From contig NZ_CP101824.1 in assembly GCF_024498195.1 (NCBI RefSeq), positions 310,001 through 374,000 on the forward strand: DNA of 64,000 nt, written 5' to 3'. Made by a program: the position numbers and the translations under genes. Position 1 is the first letter of the stretch. Every line of letters begins with the position of its first letter. Origin of the DNA: Halovivax cerinus. Its GTDB lineage: Archaea > Halobacteriota > Halobacteria > Halobacteriales > Natrialbaceae. Under the pieces are notes generated by a model. It was not told the origin of the DNA. It ran no database searches and was given only the letters and a program-made list of their open reading frames with translations. Of this stretch, positions 42,412-51,468 are shown in pieces.

Positions 42412-43244
42412 TCGTACGACCACTCCCGCAACGCCTGTCGTACCTGATCCTTCTCGATCGAGCGGAAGAGTTCCGCGCCGCCGGCGTGATCGCCGAAGTC
42501 GAAGTCGCGGACGACCACGGCCGGGGTGCCGTCGTCGCCCTCGCCGGTGACGAGGTTGGCGGCCGAGGCGAGTTCGTCGACGATCGCCTGGACGGTGACG
42601 CCGAGTTCGCGCCCGTCGCGATCCGTCTCGCCGCGCCAGTCGCGACTGGCCGGCATCCCCGCCCACCCGAGGGCGACGCCGCGCTGGCCGTGGCGGAACG
42701 GCCGGCCGCAGGTGTCGGTGACGATCACGCCCACCTCGTCGATGCCGTCGGGGACGGCCCCATCGCTGCCCGCAGTATCAATTTGGTCGGCCGCTTCGGC
42801 GTCGAGACCGTCGGCGCGTTCGAGCAGCCCGGCCCGAATCTCGGCTGCGCGGTCGGCCGGCCGCTTCGGGAGCAAGAGGAGGTCGTGTCCCGGGACGTTC
42901 GAGCGGTCGATACCCGCGTTGACGCACGTGTGCCCGAAACACGTCTCCGTCAGGAGGAACGGCGTCTCGACGATGACCTCGGTACTCTCTTCGAGGACGG
43001 CCTGGGCGAATTGCGGGTCCTTCTCCTCGCCCGTCAGCGCCTCGAACCGCTCGGCGAGCTCGACGGCCCGTGGACCGGCCGGGAAGTCCGCGAGGTCGGC
43101 CGTCCGACCGCGCGCCTTCGAGACGACCGTGCTCGCGACGGTAACCACGTCGCCCGGTTCGAGGGCGGCGCGCTCCGCGATCATCGTCGCGAGGTCGTCG
43201 CCCGGTTCTATCTCGGGGAGGTCCGGGACCGGGTGGAGTTGCAT
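42408..43244 (-). CDS. cofE: coenzyme F420-0:L-glutamate ligase
   Basis: A 278-residue enzyme that adds glutamates to F420-0 using GTP, the last step of F420 synthesis. Family motifs seen are VVTVASTVVSKARGR, ETCFGHTCVNAGIDRSNV, GVIVTDTCGRPFRHGQRGVALG and the C-terminal DELASAANLVTGEGDD. The start is the ATG at 43244 (MQLHPVPDLP). It precedes and overlaps the LLM reductase gene. Confidence 0.95.
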   Translation of the reverse strand: MQLHPVPDLPEIEPGDDLATMIAERAALEPGDVVTVASTVVSKARGRTADLADFPAGPRAVELAERFEALTGEEKDPQFAQAVLEESTEVIVETPFLLTETCFGHTCVNAGIDRSNVPGHDLLLLPKRPADRAAEIRAGLLERADGLDAEAADQIDTAGSDGAVPDGIDEVGVIVTDTCGRPFRHGQRGVALGWAGMPASRDWRGETDRDGRELGVTVQAIVDELASAANLVTGEGDDGTPAVVVRDFDFGDHAGGAELFRSIEKDQVRQALREWSYE

Positions 43245-43368
43245 GGTCGATTCGAGGGGAAGCCGCGTAAAAAGGTCACCGTCACCGGAGATGGGAGACG
43301 ACGACCGCAGCACGCCAGTCGCGGGCCGGGGCAAAACAGGTAAGCACTCGTTGCCAATAGTTGTGTGC

Positions 43369-43623
43369 ATGGGTGAGACGGAGTACCGCGAGATCAGACT
43401 CACGGAGGACGCGTATCAGCGTCTCGAAGCATGCAGGCGGCCGGACGAGTCGATCTCGGAGGTGGTCGAACGGATCGCCGGTGAACGGTCGCTCGTCGAA
43501 CTGGCCGGACTCGTCACCGACGAGGAAGCGAGTGCCATGCGGAAGGCGATTCGGAAGCGAGAACGCCAGTATCGAGCCCGCCTGGGAAGGGACGCTACGG
43601 AAATCGAAGTGACCCGGGGCTGA
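43369..43623 (+). CDS. VapB-type (DUF217) antitoxin
   Basis: An 84-residue protein with an N-terminal beta-strand/helix that looks like a ribbon-helix-helix (YREIRLTEDAYQRLEACRRP, then ESISEVVERI) and a helical tail. It fits archaeal VapB antitoxins. The expected VapC PIN-domain gene is not on either side: only 115 bases separate it from the NUDIX-IF2B gene. It may act in trans, be a remnant, or be a free-standing regulator. The start is the ATG at 43369. Confidence 0.8.
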   Translation: MGETEYREIRLTEDAYQRLEACRRPDESISEVVERIAGERSLVELAGLVTDEEASAMRKAIRKRERQYRARLGRDATEIEVTRG

Positions 43624-43645
43624 AACTCGTGATTCACCCGCCGTT

Positions 43646-43699
43646 CACGATTCTCGGGATCGGGCCGTCCGCCACGATCTTCGGGATCCGACCGTCCGC
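43646..43699 (+). repeat. 27-bp direct repeat, two copies
   Basis: CACGATTCTCGGGATCGGGC (43646) and CACGATCTTCGGGATCCGAC (43673) begin two adjacent 27-bp units ending CCGTCCGC. A degenerate third copy follows towards the next ATG. The region lies between the antitoxin gene and the NUDIX-IF2B gene. Confidence 0.7.
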
Positions 43700-43738
43700 C
43701 GCAATTCCCAAGATTCCCCGCCACGGACGACGCAACCG

Positions 43739-45253
43739 ATGACCGACGAGAACCCCGTAGACGGCGACGAATCCGACTCGACCAGTACGGAGCCGGACCA
43801 CGTCGTCACCGCGTTCCTCCGCAACCGCGGCGAGATCCTCGCCTGCCGCCGCAGCGACGACGTCGGAACCTACCCCGGCGCCTGGGGCGGCGTCTCGGGC
43901 TTCGCCGAGGGCGACCCCGACGAACAGGTCCGGGTCGAGATCCGCGAAGAGACCGGCCTGCCGGACGACGCGGTATCGCTCGTCCGGTCGGGACGACCGC
44001 TATCGGTATCTGACCCCGACATCGGTCGCGAGTGGGTCGTCCACCCGTTCCTCTTCGACGTCGACACCCGCGAGATCGAACTGAGCGACGAGCACACCGA
44101 CGCGGCCTGGATCCCGCCGACCGACCTCGCCGTCGGCGACCGCGAGACCGTCCCGAAGCTCTGGGAGACCTACGAGCGCGTCGCACCGACCGTTCGCTCG
44201 ATCACCGCGGACGACGAACACGGCGCGGCCTGGCTCTCGATTCGCGCGCTCGACGTACTCCGCGACCGGGCGGGGCTACTCGTTCGAGAACGTGGCGACG
44301 AGTCCGCGTCCGGATCGACCGCCGAGCAGGTCGGCGACGCGAACGCGGACGACGAGTGGGACGAGCTCGCGGCGCTCGCGACCCGGTTGCTCGAAGCGCG
44401 CCCGAGTATGGCCGTCCTGCGAAACCGGGTCAACCGGGCGATGAACGACGCGCTGACCGCACACGACGATTCGTCGGCCGACACCGACGGTGATCCGGCG
44501 GGATCCGGGACGGCGACGGAACCGACGACGGGCGCCGGCGCCGTCCTCGAATCCACGATCGACGGGATCGACCGGGCGGTCGACGCCGATGCGGCAGCGA
44601 CGCGTGCGGGCGCCGAGTTCGTGACGGGACGGGTCCTCACACTCTCACGATCGGGAACCGTCCGCGACGCACTGCGAGCTGGTGAACTGGATCGGGTCTT
44701 CGTCGCCGAATCCCGGCCGGGTAGCGAGACCGACCGGAGGGAGGTCTCGGAGAATTCGAGCGGTGAAACCGCGGGTAGCGAGACCGACCGGCGGGAGGGC
44801 TCGGAAGATGCGGGCGGCGAGGGCGTCGGCGTCGCCGAGGAACTCGCGGCGTTCGTCCCGGTCACGCTGTGTGCCGACGCCGCGGTCGCTCACGTGCTCG
44901 CGACGGAATCGATCGACGCCGTCGTCGTGGGGGCCGACACTGTCCTCCCCGACGGAGGTGTGGTCAACAAGGTCGGGACGCGGGCCGCGGCGATTGCGGC
45001 GGCGGCCGAAAACGTCCCCGTCTACGCGATCACCGCGAGCGCGAAGGTCTCGACGCGCGACGGCGTCAATCTCGAGTCGGGCGACCGGCGAGCGCTCTAC
45101 GTCGGCGACGCCGCTATCGACGTGACGAACCCGACGTTCGACGTGACGCCGGCCGAGTACGTCACGGGGCTCGTCACCGAACGCGGGATCCTCGACCCGG
45201 ACGAGATCGAGCCGATCGCGGACGACTTTCGCGCGTACGAGGCGTGGCGCTGA
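43739..45253 (+). CDS. NUDIX domain fused to an IF2B-like domain
   Basis: A 504-residue two-domain protein. Residues about 20-160 form a NUDIX domain (the box runs through GGVSGFAEGDPDEQVRVEIR, then EETGL). Residues about 165-504 form an initiation-factor-2B alpha/beta/delta or ribose-1,5-bisphosphate isomerase-like fold, with VVVGADTVLPDGGVVNKVGT and the helical N-part RNRVNRAMNDAL. The gene contains a 54-bp internal duplication (copies from 44719 and 44773) that repeats GSETDRRE in a linker. Such proteins are annotated as initiation-factor 2B homologues in haloarchaea. A metabolic role on a phosphorylated sugar or nucleotide is more likely. Confidence 0.9.
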   Translation: MTDENPVDGDESDSTSTEPDHVVTAFLRNRGEILACRRSDDVGTYPGAWGGVSGFAEGDPDEQVRVEIREETGLPDDAVSLVRSGRPLSVSDPDIGREWVVHPFLFDVDTREIELSDEHTDAAWIPPTDLAVGDRETVPKLWETYERVAPTVRSITADDEHGAAWLSIRALDVLRDRAGLLVRERGDESASGSTAEQVGDANADDEWDELAALATRLLEARPSMAVLRNRVNRAMNDALTAHDDSSADTDGDPAGSGTATEPTTGAGAVLESTIDGIDRAVDADAAATRAGAEFVTGRVLTLSRSGTVRDALRAGELDRVFVAESRPGSETDRREVSENSSGETAGSETDRREGSEDAGGEGVGVAEELAAFVPVTLCADAAVAHVLATESIDAVVVGADTVLPDGGVVNKVGTRAAAIAAAAENVPVYAITASAKVSTRDGVNLESGDRRALYVGDAAIDVTNPTFDVTPAEYVTGLVTERGILDPDEIEPIADDFRAYEAWR

Positions 45254-45715
45254 CGCCGTCGCGGCGTCCGGAGTGACGGGCCCTGGCGACGGGCCTGCCG
45301 ATCGACCGAAGCGACACATCGATACCGGTTCGGCGAGAAGGACACGTGGGCGGCGGTGACGAACAGTTACCCCCACCGAGCCCCGTGTGACGAGGGACTT
45401 TCCCGAGCCGCCCATTCTCCGGGATCGGTACGTCACCAGCGCCGGTTCTCCGGGAGTGCGTACTCTGAGGAGCCCGTCCTGTCGCTGATCGACCAGTCCG
45501 TGCGGTCTATCCCGACGCGATCGTCGAATCGATCGCTCGTCGTGAAAATCATCTACACGGATATACGACCGATGTACTAAGAATCTATATACGTTTAGAT
45601 CGGCATGAGAGAAGGGTTTCTCGTCGAAAGTGTATTCGATCACCGATATGTATGAGTATCTATATAATTTCGGTTCGGACGCAATCCTTTTCCACCGCAC
45701 CATCGAACGTCTGGT
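45254..45715. promoter_or_regulatory. intergenic with AT-rich promoter of the hydrolase gene
   Basis: No gene in these 462 bases. The left two-thirds is GC-rich and featureless. From about 45540 it is AT-rich. TATATAATTT at 45661-45670 lies 46-55 bases before the ATG at 45716 and fits a leader of about 20 bases. A second TATA-like TCTATATACG occurs near 45583-45592. Confidence 0.5.
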
Positions 45716-46504
45716 ATGTCACGAGTTACCGAATTTCGTGAGGTGTTCGGAGAGACCTTCGCGAGCGACGAGACGGAGTCGCCCGTCGAGACCCGAGAGA
45801 TCACGTACGAGACGCGCGACGGGAGAGAACTCACCGGAACGATCTACGACTCGGGTGTTCGCCCCTCGCCGGCGGTCGCGATGGTCTACAGCCCGATCTT
45901 ACACCTCCCAGATAAGTACGAGACGTACGGGCAGTTCCTGGCGAAGCGAGGGTACACCGCGTTCGTCCCGAACCACAGTCTCTCGGGGATGGAAGAAGCG
46001 ATCGACGAGTTCGCCGACGCCGGGCGCTGGCTCAAAGACCGGGACTGGATCGACGAGGACCGCGTCGCCGTCTACGGTCGGTCGGCGGGCGGTCACGACG
46101 TCTACTTCCAGTTGGCCAAATACCCGGGCCTCTGGGCCGCCGGGATCGTCTGGGCAGGTGTCGCCGATATGATTCCGCTCCTCGAGTGGGGCCACATTCC
46201 GGACCACGTCCTCCGACGACTCGGAGATCCGTACGAGAACGCAGAACACTGGTGGGATCGGAGTCCGATCACCCACTTCGAGAACATCGAGGATCCCCTG
46301 CTGGTACTGCACGGGACGGCCGACGAGATCGTCCCGACCTCACAGGCCAGGCTGGTGCAGCGTCGACTCCACAGCCTGGGTTTCGAGGAGGGAGAGGACT
46401 TCGAGTTCGACACGTTCGCCGGGCTCACTCACGGCGATCTCGACGCGGACGGGAAGTACAAGAAGTGGAACCGGATCGATACGTTCCTCGACGACCGACT
46501 CTAG
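45716..46504 (+). CDS. alpha/beta hydrolase (prolyl-oligopeptidase/dienelactone-hydrolase-like)
   Basis: A 262-residue serine hydrolase. The nucleophile elbow is VYGRSAGGHD (about residue 122), the Asp lies in LLVLHGTADEIVPTSQA, and the His in FAGLTHGDLDADGK. The order and the ADEIVP phrase match S9-type peptidases and related esterases. There is no N-terminal propeller, so it can act on small substrates. It is the left-most gene of the putative peptide/amide degradation region and is in tandem with an M24 peptidase. Confidence 0.88.
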   Translation: MSRVTEFREVFGETFASDETESPVETREITYETRDGRELTGTIYDSGVRPSPAVAMVYSPILHLPDKYETYGQFLAKRGYTAFVPNHSLSGMEEAIDEFADAGRWLKDRDWIDEDRVAVYGRSAGGHDVYFQLAKYPGLWAAGIVWAGVADMIPLLEWGHIPDHVLRRLGDPYENAEHWWDRSPITHFENIEDPLLVLHGTADEIVPTSQARLVQRRLHSLGFEEGEDFEFDTFAGLTHGDLDADGKYKKWNRIDTFLDDRL

Positions 46505-46729
46505 GGAGTGGACGACAGTCGAGTCCGTCACCCCGCCGAGTTCGGTGACGAGGATGCTCGCCGGGACCGCGACGAGCCGATCGAGGTATCTCGACTGACC
46601 GGATCCAATCGATCCACGTGCGGTGACCGGTCGACCGGCACGGTGCAGTACGGTTCGGGGCCCGTCTCGGTCGAAACACGACAGAGACAATAAACAAGCT
46701 TCTTCCCGAACTGTCGCTACATCTTCGAC

Positions 46730-47905
46730 ATGGACACAGCGTACCCCCAGCTGACGAGGTACCTCGAAGCGTCAGACGCGGACGGCTACCTCGTAGACGC
46801 TGACGGCGAAGACAGCGATCAGTACTACCTCTCCGGCTACCACGCCCCAGACGATTTCGTCACGCTGTACGCCGACGGGACGGTTTCCCTTCTGGTCTCA
46901 GAACTCGAGTACACGCGGGCGAAAGACGACAGCGACGCGGACGTCGTGTACAAACTGTCCGACTTCGACTACGCCGACAGGGTCGATCGACTGGGGCCGG
47001 ATCGCGGGCGGGCCGAAACCGTCGCCGAATTCCTGGCGGACAGCGGGGTCGAGTCCGTCGCGGTCCCGCCGGCGTTCCCGATCGGGACTGGCGACGCTCT
47101 GCGCGAGTTCGGGATCGACGTCGTCACCGACCGCGACTCCGTGGTCGAGACGACCAGAGCGGTCAAGACGGAGACCGAAATCGACCACGTCGCAGAGACC
47201 CAACGGGCGAACGAGGCGGCGATGGACGCCGCCGCGGAGATGCTAGAGCGGGCGACGATCGACGGGGACACCCTCTACCTGGACGGAGAACAGTTGACCA
47301 GCGAACGAGTGCGCCGACGCATCGAACTGACCCTGTTAGAGCACGGGTGCGGGATGGACGACTGCATCGTCGCGTCCGGTGCCTCGTCCGCCCGCGCCCA
47401 CGACTCGGGGTACGGCCCGCTCGACGCGAACGTCCCGATCACCGTCGACATCTTCCCCCGGAACAAGCGAACCCGGTACCACGCGGATATGACGCGCACG
47501 TTCGTCAAGGGCGAACCGACCGAGCGCATCCGCGAGTGGTACGCGTTGACCGAGGAGGCCTATCGAGCGGCACTCGACGCGATCGCTCCAGGCGTCACCG
47601 GTGAAGCCGTCCACGGCGCGGCGTGCGAGGTCTACGAGGAGGCCGGATACCCGACGTTACGGACCGACGAGTCGACCGAGGACGGGTTCTTCCACAGCAC
47701 CGGACACGGCGTCGGGCTCGACGTCCACGAAGCGCCGTCACTCTCGCTGGGCGGCGGCGAACTGGCGGCCGGCCACGTCGTCACCGTCGAACCGGGCCTG
47801 TACGAACAGGGGACTGGCGGGGTCAGGATCGAGGATCTCGTCGTGGTGACCGAAGACGGCTACAGGAATCTGACGTCGTACCCGACCGATTTCCAGATCG
47901 TGTGA
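46730..47905 (+). CDS. M24-family (Xaa-Pro-type) metallopeptidase
   Basis: A 391-residue creatinase-fold peptidase. The dinuclear-metal ligand set is complete: Asp in TVDIFPRNK, Asp in YHADMTRT, His in STGHGVGLDVHE, Glu in VTVEPGLYEQG and Glu in RIEDLVVV. Retained ligands favour a peptidase over creatinase, which lacks them. The N-terminal domain (1-150) is the usual non-catalytic fold. It shares the reading direction of the upstream hydrolase and is 225 bases from it. It is more distant from the two tandem M24 genes at 57-59 kb than they are from each other. Confidence 0.92.
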   Translation: MDTAYPQLTRYLEASDADGYLVDADGEDSDQYYLSGYHAPDDFVTLYADGTVSLLVSELEYTRAKDDSDADVVYKLSDFDYADRVDRLGPDRGRAETVAEFLADSGVESVAVPPAFPIGTGDALREFGIDVVTDRDSVVETTRAVKTETEIDHVAETQRANEAAMDAAAEMLERATIDGDTLYLDGEQLTSERVRRRIELTLLEHGCGMDDCIVASGASSARAHDSGYGPLDANVPITVDIFPRNKRTRYHADMTRTFVKGEPTERIREWYALTEEAYRAALDAIAPGVTGEAVHGAACEVYEEAGYPTLRTDESTEDGFFHSTGHGVGLDVHEAPSLSLGGGELAAGHVVTVEPGLYEQGTGGVRIEDLVVVTEDGYRNLTSYPTDFQIV

Positions 47906-48084
47906 GCAGCCACCCACGGGGGAGAGCGGCTTCTGACACGACCGTTGTCCGCTGATACCGCCGTCTCGCGAACGACCTGCGTCCGGTGTGACCGTCGACG
48001 GAAACGTGACCGACGACAGAAACGTGACCGGCGTGGTTCACACAGCACGCGAGCAGCGGCCGGCAGTCGGACGGACCCGCCGCG

Positions 48085-49395
48085 TCACCGCTCGTCCGCG
48101 GTGACGCGGTGGCAGGCGCAGTACCGGCCGGCCTCGGATTCGACCCCGTAGCCCGGATCCTCCGTCGCGCAGACGCTCTCCATCGTGATCCGTTCGTCGA
48201 GGATGGCCGCCGCGCGTTCGACGTCGTCTGCTTTCAGTGCGGAGAGCGCATCGTCGACGATCCGCGCCGACCGACCGTCTAGCGTAACGTCGCCGAAGTA
48301 CGCGGATTCGAGCTCGGAAACCGTCATGAGGGGATCGAACGTTCGTCGCTCGACGGCCCTGACGAACGAGAGGAGCGCCGCCCACTCGTCCTCGGCCACG
48401 TCCAGGTCGTCCGGTGCGATGAGTTCGGGACACCGCGTCCGGAACCGGCATCCGCTCGGCGGGTCGGACGGGCTCGGGACCTCGCCTTCGAGGATCGTCC
48501 GATCCTGGCTGTGTTCCGGATCGGGGATGGGAAGGGCGTTCAGTAACGACTTCGTGTAGGGGTGTTGCGGATCTTCGAAGAGGTCCGTCGTCTCGGCGAT
48601 CTCGACGATGTTTCCGAGGTACATCACCGCAACGCGGTCGGTGATGTACCGAACGACGGACAGGTCGTGCGTGATGAAGAGGTAGGTGAGGCCGAACTCC
48701 TCCTGTAACTCTTTCATCGTGTTGAGGACGCTCGCCTGGATCGAGACGTCGAGCGCGCTGACGGGTTCGTCACAGACGATGAAGTCCGGGTCGACGGACA
48801 GCGCGCGGGCCAGGTTGACCCGCTGGCGCTGCCCCCCGGAGAACTCGTGCGGGTACCGATTGTAGTGGTGTGGCTCCAGTCCGACCTTCTCGAGGAGTTC
48901 GGCCGTTCGCTCCTTGCGACCCTCTTTCGTGAGCATGTCGTGGGCCTTCATCGGCGCTTCGATGATCTGGCCGACCTTCATGCGCGGGTTCAACGACGAC
49001 TGCGGGTCCTGGAACACCATCTGGACGTCCTGTCGGCGGTTTCGAAGGGCCGATCGTGAGAGCGACGAGAGATCTTCTCCCTTGAATCGAACCTCGCCCG
49101 CCGTCGGCTGTATCAGGTTGAGGACCGCCTGTGCGAGGGTGCTCTTTCCACACCCAGATTCGCCGACCAGACCGAGAATCTCTCCCTCGCGGATGTCGAA
49201 ACTGACGTCGTCGACGGCCCGAACCCACGTTCGATCGAGTTCGACCGGACGAGTGGGGTTCGAGAGATCGACCGAGAGGGCATCGAAGAAGCTCTCGTCG
49301 TTCGGAAAGTGCTTCGTGAGGCCGTCCACTTCGAGGAGCGCGTCGGTTCCGGCGTCGGGGCGTGCGTCCCCGTCTGCGATCGAATTACGACTCAT
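48085..49395 (-). CDS. dipeptide/oligopeptide ABC transporter ATP-binding protein (DppF/OppF-type)
   Basis: A 436-residue ATPase. Walker A is LVGESGCGKSTLAQ, the signature is FSGGQRQRVNLARAL, and the H-loop is LFITHDLSV. The C-terminal oligopeptide-ATPase domain begins GCRFRTRCP and is split by an insertion of about 80 residues before the final CATEDPG...YCACHR cysteines, a layout I recall from haloarchaeal DppF. It overlaps the DppD-type gene by 11 bases and is the distal gene of the transporter operon. Confidence 0.95.
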   Translation of the reverse strand: MSRNSIADGDARPDAGTDALLEVDGLTKHFPNDESFFDALSVDLSNPTRPVELDRTWVRAVDDVSFDIREGEILGLVGESGCGKSTLAQAVLNLIQPTAGEVRFKGEDLSSLSRSALRNRRQDVQMVFQDPQSSLNPRMKVGQIIEAPMKAHDMLTKEGRKERTAELLEKVGLEPHHYNRYPHEFSGGQRQRVNLARALSVDPDFIVCDEPVSALDVSIQASVLNTMKELQEEFGLTYLFITHDLSVVRYITDRVAVMYLGNIVEIAETTDLFEDPQHPYTKSLLNALPIPDPEHSQDRTILEGEVPSPSDPPSGCRFRTRCPELIAPDDLDVAEDEWAALLSFVRAVERRTFDPLMTVSELESAYFGDVTLDGRSARIVDDALSALKADDVERAAAILDERITMESVCATEDPGYGVESEAGRYCACHRVTADER

Positions 49396-50491
49396 CGGGA
49401 ACGGTCACCTCCGTTTCGTCGGCGAGCCGAGTCGCTTCCGTGTCCAGCGGGCTGCTCGTGTCGTATCCGACGTCGAAGGCGTCGTGTTTGACGCACGCCG
49501 CTCGCCTCGCGCTGTCCCGCTCGCCGGCCGTCCCGTCGACGAGCCGGGGGTCCGGACGGACCGTTTGACAGACGTCCCGTGCGTCCGGACATCGCGGGTG
49601 GAAGCGACACCCCTCCGGCGGATCGAGCCCGTTCGGCATCCGACCGGCGATGGTCTGGAGCAGTTCGACGTCTCGATCCGGTCGTGGGATCGAGGAGAGC
49701 AACGCTTCCGTGTAGGGGTGGGCCGGGTCCCGAAAGAGGTCACGGACGCCGGCCTGTTCGACAACCTCACCGAGGTACATCACGTTCACCCGGTCACAGA
49801 GCTCCGCGACGACGCCCATGTCGTGAGTGATCCAGACGAAGCTCGTATCGTACTTGTCCTGTAGCTCCTGGACCATTCGCAGGATCTGACCCTCGACGGT
49901 GACGTCGAGTGCCGTGGTCGGTTCGTCCGCCACGATCAATCGTGGCTCGCACGCGAGTGCCATCGCGATGAGGACTCGCTGGCGCATTCCCCCCGAAAAC
50001 TCGTGTGGATACTCGTCGTACCGGGATTCCGGGTCCGGGATGCCCACTTCGTGCAGCATCTCGATCGCCGCCGTCCGTGCCGCCTGTCCGTCGACGTCCC
50101 GGTTCGACTCGATGATCTCTCGCATCTGGGCGCCGACAGTGAAGACAGGGTTCAGACTCTCCATCGGATCCTGGAAGATGAGGGAGATCTCCTGGCCACG
50201 AATCTCGGATCGAAGCCGGTCCATCGACATCGAATTCTCGGGATTGTCGCCGTCTACGATCGTCTGACCGCGAAACGTCACGGTCCCGCCGACGATGGCA
50301 CCCGGCGACTCGACGAGACGGAGGAGGCTCCGACCGGTCACGCTCTTTCCGGCGCCCGATTCGCCGACGAGACCGACTATTTCTCCGCCGTGGATGTCGA
50401 ACGAGACGTCATCGACGGCGCGAACGATCCCCGCTTCGGTGTCGAACTCGACGGTGAGATTGTCGACGCTGAGTAACGGTTGTTCACTCAT
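49385..50491 (-). CDS. dipeptide/oligopeptide ABC transporter ATP-binding protein (DppD/OppD-type)
   Basis: A 368-residue ATPase. Walker A is [15 protein letters not shown], the signature is [15 protein letters not shown], Walker B/D is [17 protein letters not shown] and the H-loop is [24 protein letters not shown] is the oligopeptide C-terminal motif. It pairs with the DppF-type subunit to power import of peptides or other small organic solutes. It ends by overlapping dppF and begins two bases after dppC. Confidence 0.95.
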   Translation of the reverse strand: MSEQPLLSVDNLTVEFDTEAGIVRAVDDVSFDIHGGEIVGLVGESGAGKSVTGRSLLRLVESPGAIVGGTVTFRGQTIVDGDNPENSMSMDRLRSEIRGQEISLIFQDPMESLNPVFTVGAQMREIIESNRDVDGQAARTAAIEMLHEVGIPDPESRYDEYPHEFSGGMRQRVLIAMALACEPRLIVADEPTTALDVTVEGQILRMVQELQDKYDTSFVWITHDMGVVAELCDRVNVMYLGEVVEQAGVRDLFRDPAHPYTEALLSSIPRPDRDVELLQTIAGRMPNGLDPPEGCRFHPRCPDARDVCQTVRPDPRLVDGTAGERDSARRAACVKHDAFDVGYDTSSPLDTEATRLADETEVTVPDES

Positions 50492-50493
50492 TG

Positions 50494-51468
50494 TTAGTTA
50501 TCAATTCGAGGGTCGAGTGCGTCCTGCAGCCCGTCACCGAACGTGTTGAAGGCCACGACGGTGAGCAGGATGGCCGCCCCCGGCCAGATACTGAACCAGG
50601 GGTTCGGAAGCATGTAATCGCGCGACTGTGCGAGCATCTGGCCCCAACTCGGCGTCGGCGGTTGCACGCCGAACCCGAGGAAGGAGAGGCCGGCGATCGC
50701 GAGGATCGCGTAGCCGATCTGTAACGTGCCCTGGACGAGCACGGGGGCGAAGCTGTTCGGGATGATGTACCGGAGGATGATCGTCCGGTTTCGTATCCCG
50801 CTGGCCTTCGCGGCCTTGATGTACTCCTCTTCGCGGACGCTGACCACCCGCGAGCGGATCAGCCGGTTGAACACCGGCATCGAGATGATCCCGATGCCGA
50901 GCATCGCGAACATCAGGTTCTGCCCGAACGCGGCCATGAACGCGATCACGAGGACCAGGAACGGGATCGCGTACAGCGTCTCCATCGCTCGCTGGAGCAC
51001 GTCGTCGACCCAGCCGCCGTAGTAGCCGGAGACGGCACCCGTCAGCGTGCCGCCGACGAAGCCGATGAGCGTCGCGAGTAGTCCCGCAGTGACAGCGATT
51101 CGGGTCCCGTAGAGTAAGCGGACGAGAATGTCGCGACCTCGGTGGTCGGTGCCGAGCGGGTGTTCCAACGCGCCGCTCCCGTGGGTGTTTTCGATGCCGA
51201 TAGGGGGTAGATGTGGTCGATACACCTCTGGGTCTTTTTCGGGGTGATAGAGGAACCGCTCCGCGAACGCGTAGTCGAAGACGTAGTAATCGATCGACGT
51301 GAGTACCGCAATGGCGAACACGAGCGAGATGACGAAGAGGCCGATACGTGCCGTCGTATCTCGGCGAACCTGTTTGAACGTATACGACAGTCCGACGTTG
51401 GGGTCGACGGTTCGGTCGTCGCCGGTGTCATCGATTTCGTCCTCGACCTCCGAGCCGTGGACGCTCAT
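50494..51468 (-). CDS. dipeptide/oligopeptide ABC transporter permease (DppC-type)
   Basis: A 324-residue inner-membrane subunit. There is a hydrophilic acidic N-terminus, a first transmembrane helix ([18 protein letters not shown]), a long loop with [21 protein letters not shown], then five more helices. The EAA coupling loop [16 protein letters not shown] contacts the ATPase. [11 protein letters not shown] is the DppC-type signature. It overlaps the stop of dppB. Confidence 0.95.
   Translation of the reverse strand: MSVHGSEVEDEIDDTGDDRTVDPNVGLSYTFKQVRRDTTARIGLFVISLVFAIAVLTSIDYYVFDYAFAERFLYHPEKDPEVYRPHLPPIGIENTHGSGALEHPLGTDHRGRDILVRLLYGTRIAVTAGLLATLIGFVGGTLTGAVSGYYGGWVDDVLQRAMETLYAIPFLVLVIAFMAAFGQNLMFAMLGIGIISMPVFNRLIRSRVVSVREEEYIKAAKASGIRNRTIILRYIIPNSFAPVLVQGTLQIGYAILAIAGLSFLGFGVQPPTPSWGQMLAQSRDYMLPNPWFSIWPGAAILLTVVAFNTFGDGLQDALDPRIDN

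Noticed and set aside
46730-47905. Creatinase
   Set aside because: The fold is shared, but all five metal ligands of M24 peptidases are retained, which creatinases lack. The same holds for the two tandem copies.
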